Of a stretch of DNA of 35,245 bases, positions 22,536 to 31,773 are shown one piece after another. How positions within the stretch are numbered: the stretch's first letter is position 1; every line of letters begins with the position of its first letter. The stretch comes from Omnitrophica bacterium GWA2_41_15 (GTDB lineage Bacteria > Omnitrophota > Gorgyraeia > Gygaellales > UBA12090). Location: the NCBI GenBank assembly GCA_919902675.1, contig CAKKRH010000022.1, positions 1-35,245 on the forward strand, read 5' to 3'. Below the pieces are notes generated by a model. That model had not been told where the DNA came from. It ran no database searches and saw nothing but the letters and a program-made list of their open reading frames with translations. Made by a program: the position numbers and the translations under genes.

Positions 22536-22991
22536 TCAGCGATTACTAGTTGCTTTATAATACCTCTCAATTGCATGCTTTATGTCAGAAGCGGTAGAAA
22601 CAAAGGTCTGCACACTGCAGGAAGTAAGTGTCTCCATATCTTCCACCGCCTGGGTGTTTAAGGGATTACTCATCGCTATGGTTAAATTATTACCTATTTT
22701 GTCAATAGGGATAAGGCAATACTGTCTGGCCACCCGCTCAGGAATTATGTTGATCAGGCTCTGGTCAATCTCATAATTGGAAAGCGGCAGATAAGCGAAA
22801 CCATACTGGGCGGTAAGCATTTTGGCGATATCATCCTCAGTGGTATATTTAAGCTCAACCAAAATCTCTCCAATAAGGCCGCCTTTATCCTTTTGCAATT
22901 CCAGGGCCTCGTCCAGCTGTTCCTGGGTAACCAGCGTTTTTTCAACTAACAATTCACCTAATTTTTTATTTACAATCTTCTTGCCAGACAT
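22536..22991 (-). CDS. Stand-alone MshEN (T2SSE_N) domain protein
   Basis: 151 aa: only the N-terminal domain of a PilB/GspE-type ATPase, with no Walker motifs. It contains KLGELLVEKTLVTQEQLDEA, close to the c-di-GMP-binding motif RLGxxLxxxGxLxxxxL, then IPERVARQYCLIPIDKIGNN and LTIAMSNPLN. It ends cleanly at an amphipathic helix (IKHAIERYY). The stop is genuine, as no ATPase coding continues after it. It could sense c-di-GMP or modulate the two full-length ATPases downstream. AAGGA lies upstream of the ATG at slightly long spacing. Confidence 0.88.
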   Translation of the reverse strand: MSGKKIVNKKLGELLVEKTLVTQEQLDEALELQKDKGGLIGEILVELKYTTEDDIAKMLTAQYGFAYLPLSNYEIDQSLINIIPERVARQYCLIPIDKIGNNLTIAMSNPLNTQAVEDMETLTSCSVQTFVSTASDIKHAIERYYKATSNR

Positions 22992-23081
22992 TAAGAATAA
23001 TCCTTTTTTTTAAGCCTCAAGCCATCAACATTCAACTTTCAGCAAAAAACAGAAAGCTAAAAAGCCGACAGCTGATAGCAA

Positions 23082-24446
23082 TTATTTATTATTCAGCAGG
23101 TTCCGGGCAATAGATATGAGCTCATTCGAATCCACTCCATCTAAAGGATTCTCAACTACCGCTACGGATATGCCCAGTCTTTTATCTTTAAGGGGCTCAT
23201 CCTGAAAAAGAGTTTCCACGTTTTTCTGAAGCTCCTCGGCTGTTTTTTGGGCTTGACGCTTGTTCTTTTCCGGCAGGATTACGGCAAAATCATAATCCGC
23301 GAACCTCCCCACCTTCTCTATGCCTGAGAATGAAGCGCTCAGGGAAGAAGCGATTTTCTTAAAAACAGCTTCTGAGGCAACCTGGCCATACAGCTTCTGG
23401 TAAGAAGTAAAATTTTGTATCCTGGCCAGGACAAAACCGCACGGGCGTTGATAAATTATCGCCCTCTTTATCTCCTCGTCTAAATGGTGGCGGACATAAC
23501 GCTCATTATACAAGCCCGTAAGCATATCTTTGATCTCCAGGCCTTCCACCTTAGCCGTCAGCCAATCGCTTTCAATGGCAATAGCCATTTGCTTGCCGAA
23601 AATATCCAGCAACTCCTGGTCATCGCGCTTATAGATAAAATCAGGGATATTGTTCCCTACCCCGGCTATAGCCGCCGGTTTATGCGCCAAATAAATAGGC
23701 AGACACAATAGATTTTTAATATTCAAGAGGGATAATAACTTAAGGCAGGAGGCATTAAAGTTCTTGGCATCAATAACGGTAAGAACGCCGCCCTGAAACA
23801 CCCGCGATACACATTCATCGCCTTCAGCCAGTAACGCGCCGCAATCCACGCTTAAGCCCGCCTGGGCCCTGATCACCAGCTTGCCGTTATTATCTAAAAA
23901 TAAAATAAACGCCGCGGATGAATCCGCCACGCTTTTAAGCTTCTCCACGCAAAGATGCAAGATATCATCCAGCTTGGCGCCCTTAGTGATTAAGCTTGAA
24001 ATCTGCAATAACCCCGACATAGTCACGACTCTCTTTTGGATATCTATATTTATCTGGGCGGTCTTTGAGCCATAATCTTCAAGTTCATTCATATTTTCCT
24101 TAATTCTGGAGGTAAGTTGATTTATGGCTGAGCCTAACTGGCCTATCTCATCTTCACTTTTGATTTCAATATATTTATCCGTATCACCCTCAGCTATAGA
24201 CTTAACCTCCCGGGCCATCCTGATAATATGCTCTATAATCTGTTTAATTAAGACAAAGCCGAGCAAAGAGATGGAAATCATTATTAAAATTATAAACTTA
24301 AAGCTCGTCTTGGAGAGGAAACTTATAAATAAGCTGGGAAAAGCAAAATTCAGGCAGACAAGAATAGGGATTACGGACATAAGGCAGACAGCGGTAAATA
24401 ATTTATGCCTGATTCCTTTTGAAGATAATGACGTGCTTTTAGTCAT
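23082..24446 (-). CDS. Membrane HAMP-GAF-degenerate GGDEF protein
   Basis: 454 aa. Two N-terminal membrane helices (about 15-38 and 45-67) are followed by a HAMP-like linker (EVKSIAEGDTDKYIEIKSED then EIGQLGSAINQL) and a GAF-like domain (about 130-290). The C-terminal GGDEF-family domain begins KDMLTGLYNERYVRHHLDEE, but its active-site loop reads VGRFADYDFAVILPE where active enzymes have GG(D/E)EF. Cyclase activity is therefore unlikely; it may bind GTP or act as a scaffold. It is the first gene of the pilus cluster, behind a good promoter and GGAGGG. Confidence 0.88.
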   Translation of the reverse strand: MTKSTSLSSKGIRHKLFTAVCLMSVIPILVCLNFAFPSLFISFLSKTSFKFIILIMISISLLGFVLIKQIIEHIIRMAREVKSIAEGDTDKYIEIKSEDEIGQLGSAINQLTSRIKENMNELEDYGSKTAQINIDIQKRVVTMSGLLQISSLITKGAKLDDILHLCVEKLKSVADSSAAFILFLDNNGKLVIRAQAGLSVDCGALLAEGDECVSRVFQGGVLTVIDAKNFNASCLKLLSLLNIKNLLCLPIYLAHKPAAIAGVGNNIPDFIYKRDDQELLDIFGKQMAIAIESDWLTAKVEGLEIKDMLTGLYNERYVRHHLDEEIKRAIIYQRPCGFVLARIQNFTSYQKLYGQVASEAVFKKIASSLSASFSGIEKVGRFADYDFAVILPEKNKRQAQKTAEELQKNVETLFQDEPLKDKRLGISVAVVENPLDGVDSNELISIARNLLNNK

Positions 24447-24521
24447 GAGTCCCTCCGGTATTGTTAAATAAAAAGGCTGAGGTCAAGGCTTAGATAAGCT
24501 TAACCTTAACCTTTTCTATAT

Positions 24522-24550
24522 ATACTATAACGCTTGCCCCCCAAAGTCAA
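24522..24550 (-). promoter_or_regulatory. Promoter of the pilus/c-di-GMP cluster
   Basis: Minus strand TTGACT (24545-24550), 17 bp, TAGTAT (24522-24527). The leader of about 75 nt contains aaggttaaggttaag repeats and ends with GGAGGG before the ATG at 24446. Confidence 0.75.
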
Positions 24551-24569
24551 GCTGACAATGAGCTCAAAA

Positions 24570-24716
24570 GTAACACGTCAGTCATCGGGGGTATTTTTCT
24601 TCTCTGATTCGGACTAGGCTGAGACATTCTTGTCGTGCCATCTTCTGAGGCGGGGCTGGAAAACCCCGCCTATCCATAATTTTACAATGATTTTACCCTA
24701 TTCACTGACCGGTTAC
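24570..24716 (+). mobile_element. MITE-like element, copy 2 (about 147 bp)
   Basis: Same architecture as the 9714-9850 element in reverse orientation: end GTAACACGTCAGTCATCGGGG, shared core gacattcttgtc, shared ggaaaaccccgcctatcc, and the inverted far end GGTCAGTG. Terminal repeats are more eroded than in copy 1, and no clear flanking direct repeat is seen, so this copy is probably older. Its right end abuts the stop codon of the radical SAM gene. Confidence 0.72.
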
Positions 24717-26447
24717 TTAAGCGCTGACATCAATATGCTGCCAGGGTAAAATTTCATCAGCGCTTCTTTCTCTAAGATAAAAATCAAAATCTTTCCCTGA
24801 TTCTTTAAAGGCCTTAAGCCAGAGTTCATGCTTAAAATGCTCCGGCCAGCCATCCAGCAGGCAGCCATTATTATAAGCCCGCGAGATAACCTCCCCCAAA
24901 GACCTGTCGGAGCGGGAAAGGACCGCCTCCAGGATGCTGGTCTCTAAATTATGGAAATCCAGGGTGATTTTCTTAGAGAGCTTTTTGGCCTTATCCTTTA
25001 GGTATAAAATACTTTCTTTTAATTTATCGCGATTCTCCATCTTTTCGCGCTCAAAAAAGGTATGCGGCTTAGGCACAAAAAATGATATGCTTAAGCGCAC
25101 CTGGGCCGGATGGCCCGCTGACTCTAATCTTAATTTAGAGACCTTTTGGGCAATCTCTAATATCCCATCCAAATCCTGGTTGGTTTCATCGGGAAGGCCG
25201 ATCATAAAATACAGTTTTATGGCCTGCCAGCCCGCCTTATAGGCTGAAGAAATAGCCGAATAGAATTCCTCCATTGAGAAATTTTTATTAATAGCCTCTC
25301 TTAGCCTTTCGCTTCCGGCCTCCGGGGCAAAAGTAAGGGTAGTCTTACGCACCTTGGCTAAGTATTCCGCTAAGGCGCCAAGATAACTCTTGGGCCTTAA
25401 GGAAGGCAGGGATATGGCAATGGCCTGTTTCTGGAATTTATCGCTTACGGAAACAACAATATCCCTTAAATAAGGATAACTGCTGGTAGACAGGCTCAAG
25501 AAAGAAAACTCCTCGTAGCCCGAGGAGCGGGATATTTTATCCACCAGCTCCAGGACCTTCTCCGGAGAGCGCGATCTTAGGCCGCTATAAACGCTTCTGG
25601 CCTGGCAGAAATTACAATTATAAGGACACCCGCGCATCAATTCTATTGCCGCCCGGTCATGGACTATCTGTATATACGGAACAATCCAATCAACAGGATA
25701 ATAAGCCTGATTTAAATCTTCTACGACGCGCTTTCTGATTCTAGCCGGGATATCCGGATATTTAGGCCGAAATTCCTTGATAACGCCGCGGGTGTCATAT
25801 TCAACCTCATACAAAGAGGGGACATAAACCCCTTTAATCCCGGCTAATTCTCTAAGGGCTTCTTCCTTGGTGATTTTTAATTTTTGATTTTTGATTTTTG
25901 ATTCCTTGTATCTTTCTATGACTTCCGGCAATGCCTCTTCCGCCTCACCGATCAAGAATAAATCCACAAAATCAGCCGCCGGCTCAGGATTACCTACCGA
26001 AGCTCCCCCGGCAATAATCAAAGGAAAGGCGGAATTCCTGTCTTTGGCCAATAAAGGTATTCCGGATAAATCTAAAACAGCCAGCATATTAGTATAAGAC
26101 AATTCACAGCTAAGACAAAACCCGATAAAATCAAATTCTGACAGCATCGTTTTTGATTCCAGAGAAAAAAGCGGGATTTTCCTGGTCCTTAAAATTTCCC
26201 GCATATCAACATCCGGAAGAAAAACCCTTTCACAGGATACCTCGGGTAAGCTGTTAAGCAGGCCGTAAATAATCCGCAGGCCCAAGTTGCTCATCCCTAT
26301 CTCGTAAAGGTCGGGAAAACAAATAGCGAATCTTACCTTTTGCGCGCGCGGGTCTTTTCTAACCGCGTTCAATTCATTACCCAGATACCTGGCCGGCTTT
26401 CTTACTAAAGGGAGAATCTCTTCCAATATCTCGTTTTTAATTTCCAT
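24717..26447 (-). CDS. B12-binding-type radical SAM protein (TIGR03960-like)
   Basis: 576 aa. The N-terminal domain begins KPARYLGNELNAV and FAICFPDLYEIGMSNLGLRI, the start of the TIGR03960 family. The radical SAM cluster motif is ELMRGCPYNCNFCQARS (CxxxCxxC, about residue 275), followed by TFAPEAGSERLREAINK and KLYFMIGLPDETNQDL. Substrate and reaction are not established for the family. It is often found near rod-shape or ribosomal L21/L27 genes. Here it follows rodA by 30 bp and is probably the last gene of the elongasome operon. A MITE-like element directly abuts its stop. Confidence 0.9.
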   Translation of the reverse strand: MEIKNEILEEILPLVRKPARYLGNELNAVRKDPRAQKVRFAICFPDLYEIGMSNLGLRIIYGLLNSLPEVSCERVFLPDVDMREILRTRKIPLFSLESKTMLSEFDFIGFCLSCELSYTNMLAVLDLSGIPLLAKDRNSAFPLIIAGGASVGNPEPAADFVDLFLIGEAEEALPEVIERYKESKIKNQKLKITKEEALRELAGIKGVYVPSLYEVEYDTRGVIKEFRPKYPDIPARIRKRVVEDLNQAYYPVDWIVPYIQIVHDRAAIELMRGCPYNCNFCQARSVYSGLRSRSPEKVLELVDKISRSSGYEEFSFLSLSTSSYPYLRDIVVSVSDKFQKQAIAISLPSLRPKSYLGALAEYLAKVRKTTLTFAPEAGSERLREAINKNFSMEEFYSAISSAYKAGWQAIKLYFMIGLPDETNQDLDGILEIAQKVSKLRLESAGHPAQVRLSISFFVPKPHTFFEREKMENRDKLKESILYLKDKAKKLSKKITLDFHNLETSILEAVLSRSDRSLGEVISRAYNNGCLLDGWPEHFKHELWLKAFKESGKDFDFYLRERSADEILPWQHIDVSA

Positions 26448-26477
26448 TGATAGAATCGCGCCTCCGGCAGCGCGTGT

Positions 26478-27566
26478 TTAAGTTCCGCGATTAATATTCT
26501 GAACTATTCCTAAGCTGATAAAAGTAACCAGCAAGCTTGAGCCTCCGTAGCTCATCAAAGGAAGCGGCAGTCCAACCACCGGAGATAATCCTATAGCCAT
26601 TGATATATTAATATACATCTGAAAAGCCAGCATAATTCCGGTTCCCAGAGAAAACATCTTCCCGAAATTATCATCGCTTTTCTCGGATATCCTAAAACAG
26701 GAATAGATTATAAAAAGATAAAGCCCCAGGAGAAATAGGCAGCCCAGGAATCCGGTCTCTTCCGAGAATATCCCGAAGATAAAATCCGTATGCGATTCGG
26801 GGAGAAAATTAAGCTGGCCCTGGGTCCCGGAAAGCCAACCCTTGCCAAAGAGCCGTCCCGAACCCACCGCTATTTTAGATTGAATAATGGTATATCCCGC
26901 CCCCAAAGGGTCAAAATCCGGATTCAAAAAAACCAACAGCCTGTCCCTCTGATAATCTTTTAAAAAATGCCAAAATACCGGGCTAATTATCGCCCCCAGG
27001 GCCAAAACTGAAATAATATAACGGAGCTTTACTCCGGAGAAATAAACCATGCTTAAAAAAATTAACATAAGCAACAGCCCGGTGCCCAAATCCGGCTGTT
27101 TCAATATCAGGCTAAAAGGCAGGGCTATAATCAAAAAAGGAAGCAGCATGCCCCGGAAGAAGGACAGCCGGCGGATATCTAATCTTATTTCACCCAGCCC
27201 TTTACGGCTAAAATAATGGCTCAGGACTAAGATTACAGCCAGCTTAACAAATTCCGAAGGCTGAAGATTAAACCACCATATCTTTATCCAGCGCTGAGCC
27301 CCCAGGCGCGCCCCCCCAAAAGCCAAAACCCAAGTTAGAAGGAATACGGCTAACGAGTAAAAAGGATAGATAAAATTTAACAGCCGGCGGTAATATATAC
27401 GGCTGAAGACAAAAAAAGCCGTCCAACCCAGCGCTATCCAGATTAGCTGACGCAGGAATACCGAGCTTTCGCCAAAGACATTCTTAGGATAAATATCACT
27501 ATAAAGCGTGGCCAGGCTAAGGCAGACAATCAAAAACGCCGCGGCGGGAATAGCGTATTTAGTCAT
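26478..27566 (-). CDS. rodA: Rod-shape SEDS peptidoglycan polymerase
   Basis: About 362 aa from the ATG at 27566, which follows GGAGGA and overlaps the mrdA stop (ATGA). The track's earlier start lies inside mrdA. About ten membrane helices; SEDS motifs include WWFNLQPSEFVKLAVILVLS, LKQPDLGTGLLLM, LSGTQGQLNFLPESHTDFIF and the C-terminal PLPLMSYGGSSLLVTF. It polymerises glycan strands together with the PBP2 encoded just upstream. Confidence 0.96.
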   Translation of the reverse strand: MTKYAIPAAAFLIVCLSLATLYSDIYPKNVFGESSVFLRQLIWIALGWTAFFVFSRIYYRRLLNFIYPFYSLAVFLLTWVLAFGGARLGAQRWIKIWWFNLQPSEFVKLAVILVLSHYFSRKGLGEIRLDIRRLSFFRGMLLPFLIIALPFSLILKQPDLGTGLLLMLIFLSMVYFSGVKLRYIISVLALGAIISPVFWHFLKDYQRDRLLVFLNPDFDPLGAGYTIIQSKIAVGSGRLFGKGWLSGTQGQLNFLPESHTDFIFGIFSEETGFLGCLFLLGLYLFIIYSCFRISEKSDDNFGKMFSLGTGIMLAFQMYINISMAIGLSPVVGLPLPLMSYGGSSLLVTFISLGIVQNINRGT

Positions 27567-29269
27567 ATCAACTTCTCCTCCCGCAAGCGGGAAAAAATCT
27601 GATTCGCCAGCACCACCGAATGAATGCTCATACCGGTATTTTCCAGAAAAACGCAAAAGGCTATCCTGGGCTTATCGTAAGGCAGGAAACCCACGAACCA
27701 GCCATGGGACAACTTGTTATACACCTGGGCGGTTCCGGTCTTACCGGCTACTTTAAGATTGCCCCAACTTCCGATGTTAGCGGTTCCGGTCTCAAAATTC
27801 ACCACCCCTCTCAAGCCTTCGTTAACCGCTTTTATCGCGCTTTGAGTTATTCCTAAATCCGCTCCCGCCTCAGGCTTAATATCCTCATCACCTATCCTAC
27901 TGACAATGTAAGGCTTGACTAATTTACCTCCATTGGCAAACACCGCCATAAGCCTGGCTGATTGTAAAGGCGTGACCAGAAGGTCTCCCTGGCCTATTCC
28001 AAAATTAGCGGTATCACCATCATACCATGACCTCAATTTCATTTTGCGTTTTGAAACCGAAGGCACATATCCTGAGGCCTCGTAAGGAAGATCAATCCCC
28101 GACTGCCTGCCCAAGGCGAATTTGAGAGCGTAATCGGTTAAAATATCCGGACCCAACAAAAGGGCAAGATGATAAAAATACACATTGCAGGAATGCGTCA
28201 TCGCCTCAATGAGATCCTGGGAATCGTGCCTGCTCCAGCAGTTAAATTCCTTTGTCCCCACGCTCAGCTTGCCGGGACAGAAAAACCTCCGCGCGGGGAT
28301 TATCTTTTTTTTCTCTAAGGCCGCCGCCGCAGAAACCGCCTTAAATACCGAACCCAGGGGATATTGCCCGGAAATCGAACGGTTAATCATCGGAGAATCG
28401 GGATTCGAAAAAACGTCCCGGACATAAGCGGAGTTATCCTCCTCCAGAAATGCCCCGGGATAAAAACCCGGAGAGCTGGCCATCGCGATTATTTTTCCGC
28501 TCTCCGGCTCCATCAGAACCGCCGCGCCCTTTTTATTGATCAGGGCCTCCTCAACTATTTTTTGGATCCGGATATCTATGGTCAAATAGACATCCTTGCC
28601 GTTTTGCGAAGGACGAAAACTTACAATTTTATTCATCCTGCCCCGATGGTCAACCTGAACCTGGGTTCCTCCTTCTTTTGAACGCAAGGCCGGCTCTAGG
28701 ATTTCCTCTATTCCCCCGAAACCCACGACATCCTTGCTCTTATATCCGTAATCTCTAAGCCGGGTTATCCTCCAGGAATCAATTTTACCCAGATAGCCTA
28801 TCACATGGCCGGCCAGGTCATAATAAGGGTATTCGCGTTTAGGTAATATCCGTACCGTAACTCCGGGAAGCCTGAATTTGTTCTCTTCAATAAGTATAGC
28901 TGTTTTCTTATCCGCGTCTTTGACGACAATAATCGGGCTGAATGAAGAAATAAAGCCTTTCTCAATTTCCTTTTTTATCCGGGGGACGCTTTTATTTAAA
29001 AGCCCGGCTAATTCCGATATTGTTTTGGGGTTTTTCTTCAATTCATAAGGAATAACCGCGATATTATAAGACATCTGATTATCCACCAGCACCCTGCCGG
29101 ATGAATCCATAATTCTTCCCCTTATTCCTTCCAGCGGCATAACCCGGATACAGTTTTTAACACTTAAAGAATAATAAAACCCACCCTTGACAATCTGCAG
29201 ATAAAACACGCCGCCTATCAGAATTAAAAACAGTATTCCGGTTAAAATCCTAATTTTATCTATGCGCAT
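27563..29269 (-). CDS. mrdA: Penicillin-binding protein 2 (elongasome transpeptidase)
   Basis: 568 aa. An N-terminal membrane anchor (ILTGILFLILIGGVFYLQIV) precedes the dimerisation/pedestal domain. Transpeptidase motifs are PLGSVFKAV (catalytic Ser, SxxK), THSCNVYF (SxN) and KVAGKTGTAQVY (KTG). It cross-links lateral-wall peptidoglycan in complex with RodA, MreC and MreD. Its start overlaps mreD by 14 nt and its stop overlaps rodA by 4 nt, which implies tight coupling. Confidence 0.96.
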   Translation of the reverse strand: MRIDKIRILTGILFLILIGGVFYLQIVKGGFYYSLSVKNCIRVMPLEGIRGRIMDSSGRVLVDNQMSYNIAVIPYELKKNPKTISELAGLLNKSVPRIKKEIEKGFISSFSPIIVVKDADKKTAILIEENKFRLPGVTVRILPKREYPYYDLAGHVIGYLGKIDSWRITRLRDYGYKSKDVVGFGGIEEILEPALRSKEGGTQVQVDHRGRMNKIVSFRPSQNGKDVYLTIDIRIQKIVEEALINKKGAAVLMEPESGKIIAMASSPGFYPGAFLEEDNSAYVRDVFSNPDSPMINRSISGQYPLGSVFKAVSAAAALEKKKIIPARRFFCPGKLSVGTKEFNCWSRHDSQDLIEAMTHSCNVYFYHLALLLGPDILTDYALKFALGRQSGIDLPYEASGYVPSVSKRKMKLRSWYDGDTANFGIGQGDLLVTPLQSARLMAVFANGGKLVKPYIVSRIGDEDIKPEAGADLGITQSAIKAVNEGLRGVVNFETGTANIGSWGNLKVAGKTGTAQVYNKLSHGWFVGFLPYDKPRIAFCVFLENTGMSIHSVVLANQIFSRLREEKLI

Positions 29270-29729
29270 AAGAGTTACCTGTCGCCGGCCGCCGGTCTGC
29301 AGAATAAAGTTTTTCTATTATGGGAAAAAACAGGCAGTTAATGGCCGCCTCAGCCAGGCCTATTACGATATAAGGCCGCTTAAGGATTACCGTCAAAATG
29401 AAATAATTCAACACACCGGCCGAGGCCAAAAAAATAAATCCAAACCAGGCCTTTTCCTGATAATACAAACGGCGGCAGATATAACCAACCAAAAAAGCCT
29501 CCAGGCTAAACAATAAAGAATTGAAACCAAACAATCTTAACGCGAAGGCATCCTTTAGTAATCCGCAGAATAACACATATCCGGCTATTTTCCTGAACTC
29601 TGAATTCATCGCCATAACTATCACCAGGATAAAAAGCAAATCCGGCTGGAGAGCGAATGGCCACAAAAAGTAAAGCATATTCAACTGGAATAAACCTGAT
29701 GCCAATATCAGAATTCCACGGCGGATCAT
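29256..29729 (-). CDS. mreD: Rod-shape determining membrane protein MreD
   Basis: About 157 aa with five or so hydrophobic helices, including QPDLLFILVIVMAMN (the conserved P-D-L of MreD) and AWFGFIFLASAGVLNYFILT. I prefer the ATG at 29729 (MIRRGILIL), since the track's start is a TTG overlapping mreC. No good ribosome-binding site precedes it, so coupling to mreC is likely. MreD is poorly conserved; position between mreC and mrdA supports the call. Confidence 0.85.
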   Translation of the reverse strand: MIRRGILILASGLFQLNMLYFLWPFALQPDLLFILVIVMAMNSEFRKIAGYVLFCGLLKDAFALRLFGFNSLLFSLEAFLVGYICRRLYYQEKAWFGFIFLASAGVLNYFILTVILKRPYIVIGLAEAAINCLFFPIIEKLYSADRRPATGNSYAHR

Positions 29730-29751
29730 AAGCTTCGGGAAGTAAAAATCT

Positions 29752-30528
29752 CTATTTACCAACAATAACCAGCACCTCCCTGATTCTCTTTAGATTCACT
29801 GCTGTTTTGACCACACAATATTTGCCCAAACCCTGGTCATCATCTTTAACCGCCTCAATACTGCCGATTAAGACTCCAGAGGGGAGATCCTGGTTAATCC
29901 CGGAAACCAACACTATATCCCCAGGGATAATATCGCTATCTTTCTCCAGATAGCGCATAGCCAGACCCCCTAAAAGCGTTCCTAAAACCAATCCTTCCTC
30001 TCTGGTTCTCTGAATAAAAGCCCCTACAGCGCTATCGGGGTCGTTAGCCAGCATTATCTTGGAGCTATTGTCTGAAACCTCTACTATCCTTCCCAACAAG
30101 CCTTCATCATTGATAACCAGATTTCCGGGCATTACACCTTGCTTTGAACCCTTACTAATAATAATACCGGCTGACCAGTTATTAGGGTCCCTGGCAATTA
30201 CCCTGGCGGCTATTGTCTTAAATTGATAGCTATCCTTTAAAGATAAAAACTTCTTCAGCCGCTGGTTTTCTAATTGTAGCTCCGTTACCCTAAGAGAATC
30301 ACTTCTAGACCCGGAGATTTCTTTTTTGAGCTTGATATTTTCTTCGAGGATGAATTTATAGGTGAGGACAGCCTTGGTATCGGCGATAAAGCTTGAGCTG
30401 ATTTCTAGAGGAAGGAGAAATAAAGAAAAAATACCCGACTTAAGAGGAAGCGAAAAAACAAAGAATACTATAATAACTATAAGGGCTATTAAGGGAGGGG
30501 GAAGTTTCGCTGGATTAAATTTAAACAC
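29752..30528 (-). CDS. mreC: Cell-shape protein MreC
   Basis: 258 aa. One membrane helix (LIALIVIIVFFVFSLP), a coiled coil (about 60-92, ending LQLENQRLKKFLSL), then the beta domain: IAARVIARDPNNWSAGIIIS, GVMPGNLVINDEGLLGRIVE, MLANDPDSAVGAF and LVSGINQDLPSGVLIGSIE. It activates the RodA-PBP2 complex from the periplasm. The start is apparently GTG, with no clear ribosome-binding site, so the exact start is uncertain. Confidence 0.95.
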   Translation of the reverse strand: MFKFNPAKLPPPLIALIVIIVFFVFSLPLKSGIFSLFLLPLEISSSFIADTKAVLTYKFILEENIKLKKEISGSRSDSLRVTELQLENQRLKKFLSLKDSYQFKTIAARVIARDPNNWSAGIIISKGSKQGVMPGNLVINDEGLLGRIVEVSDNSSKIMLANDPDSAVGAFIQRTREEGLVLGTLLGGLAMRYLEKDSDIIPGDIVLVSGINQDLPSGVLIGSIEAVKDDDQGLGKYCVVKTAVNLKRIREVLVIVGK

Positions 30529-30690
30529 ATTAGGGTAGAAGAATTTTATCCCAAAAACTGCCTGCCCGCCGTTAGGCAGGCGTTAGAACTTTTTTTTACG
30601 ACAATAACGATTACATAAAAACATACGGGCAGAATCTGAGATTAACCGAAATTTGCAATATGATTTCGGTAAAATGTCTCTAAATCCGGG
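30529..30690. other. mreB-mreC intergenic region with two hairpins
   Basis: ACCGAAAT-N10-ATTTCGGT (30645-30670) lies just after mreB, and GCCTGCC-N8-GGCAGGC (30560-30581) lies nearer mreC; on the minus strand the latter is followed by AGTTTTTGGG. They could reduce read-through from mreB into mreC, which would explain high MreB relative to MreC. The second belongs to the same GC-rich repeat type as 20568-20591. Confidence 0.5.
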
Positions 30691-31764
30691 TTAATGAATT
30701 TTGGTGGGGATAGTCAGCCTTTTAAAATAGCTGGTCTCATCCAGGACTTTTCCAGTGCCCATAGCCACCGCGATAAGGGGATCATCGGCTACATGCACCG
30801 GAAGGCCTGTTTCTTCGGATATTAACCTATCCATGCCGCGTAAAAGCGATCCGCCGCCGGCCATCATAATTCCATGCTCAATCAAATCAGCGGCCAATTC
30901 CGGAGGAGTTCTTTCTAATACTATTTTCGCCGATTCCAAGATTGCCCGGATAGGATCCTGCAGGGCATCGCGGATTTCCTCCGAGGTTATCTTGATAGCT
31001 TTAGGAAGGCCGGCCACCAGATCCCTGCCTCTTATCTCCATGCTGAGTTCTTCTTCTAAAGGATAACCTGAACCTATCTTAATCTTGATGTCTTCGGCGG
31101 TGCGCTCTCCAATCATCAGGTTATAAGTCTTCTTGAGGTATTCGGTTATGGTCTGGTCCATCTCGTCGCCGCCGATACGGATTGAGCGCGAGAAAACCAT
31201 TCCGCCCAAGGAAATAACCGCGATCTCGGTTGTGCCTCCTCCGATATCAATAATCATATTACCTATTGGCTCATTGATGGGAAGCCCCACCCCGATAGCC
31301 GCGGCCTTAGGCTCTTCTATCAAATAGATTGAACCTGCCCCGGCTCGCTCCGCGGATTCCCTGACCGCCCTCTTTTCCACCTCAGTAATCCCTGAAGGAA
31401 TGGCGATCACCATCCGCGGCTTGGCTAAAACCCGGCGGTGCTGGGCCTTACGGATGAAATAGCGCAGCATTGCCTCGGTAATCTCAAAATCCGCGATTAC
31501 CCCGTCCTTCATCGGCCGAATTGCCGAAATATCACCAGGAGTCCTTCCCAGCATCCGCTTGGCCTCAAGTCCGACAGCCAAAACTTTATTAGTACCTTTC
31601 TCCACAGCCACTACCGAAGGCTCGCACAAAACAATTCCTTCGCCTTTGACATAAACCAAAGTAGTGGCAGTACCTAAATCAATACCAAGGTCATTAGAAA
31701 AAAGGCCTAAAATATCATTAACCTTACGTCTGGCGCCATCAATAAATTTTGTGAATTTTGACAT
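30691..31764 (-). CDS. mreB: Rod-shape actin homologue MreB
   Basis: 357 aa. The actin-fold motifs are [17 protein letters not shown] (phosphate 1), [17 protein letters not shown] (phosphate 2) and [15 protein letters not shown] (adenosine). The about 20-residue N-terminus ([20 protein letters not shown]) is longer than usual and amphipathic, a likely membrane-binding helix. It polymerises on the inner membrane and positions the elongasome encoded downstream. It starts 9 nt after the coiled-coil gene, with only a weak ribosome-binding site. Confidence 0.97.
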   Translation of the reverse strand: MSKFTKFIDGARRKVNDILGLFSNDLGIDLGTATTLVYVKGEGIVLCEPSVVAVEKGTNKVLAVGLEAKRMLGRTPGDISAIRPMKDGVIADFEITEAMLRYFIRKAQHRRVLAKPRMVIAIPSGITEVEKRAVRESAERAGAGSIYLIEEPKAAAIGVGLPINEPIGNMIIDIGGGTTEIAVISLGGMVFSRSIRIGGDEMDQTITEYLKKTYNLMIGERTAEDIKIKIGSGYPLEEELSMEIRGRDLVAGLPKAIKITSEEIRDALQDPIRAILESAKIVLERTPPELAADLIEHGIMMAGGGSLLRGMDRLISEETGLPVHVADDPLIAVAMGTGKVLDETSYFKRLTIPTKIH

Positions 31765-31773
31765 TATAATTGA

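Noticed and set aside
27567-27656. 30-residue N-terminal extension of RodA
   Set aside because: It lies wholly inside mrdA, while the ATG at 27566 has a strong ribosome-binding site and an ATGA overlap.
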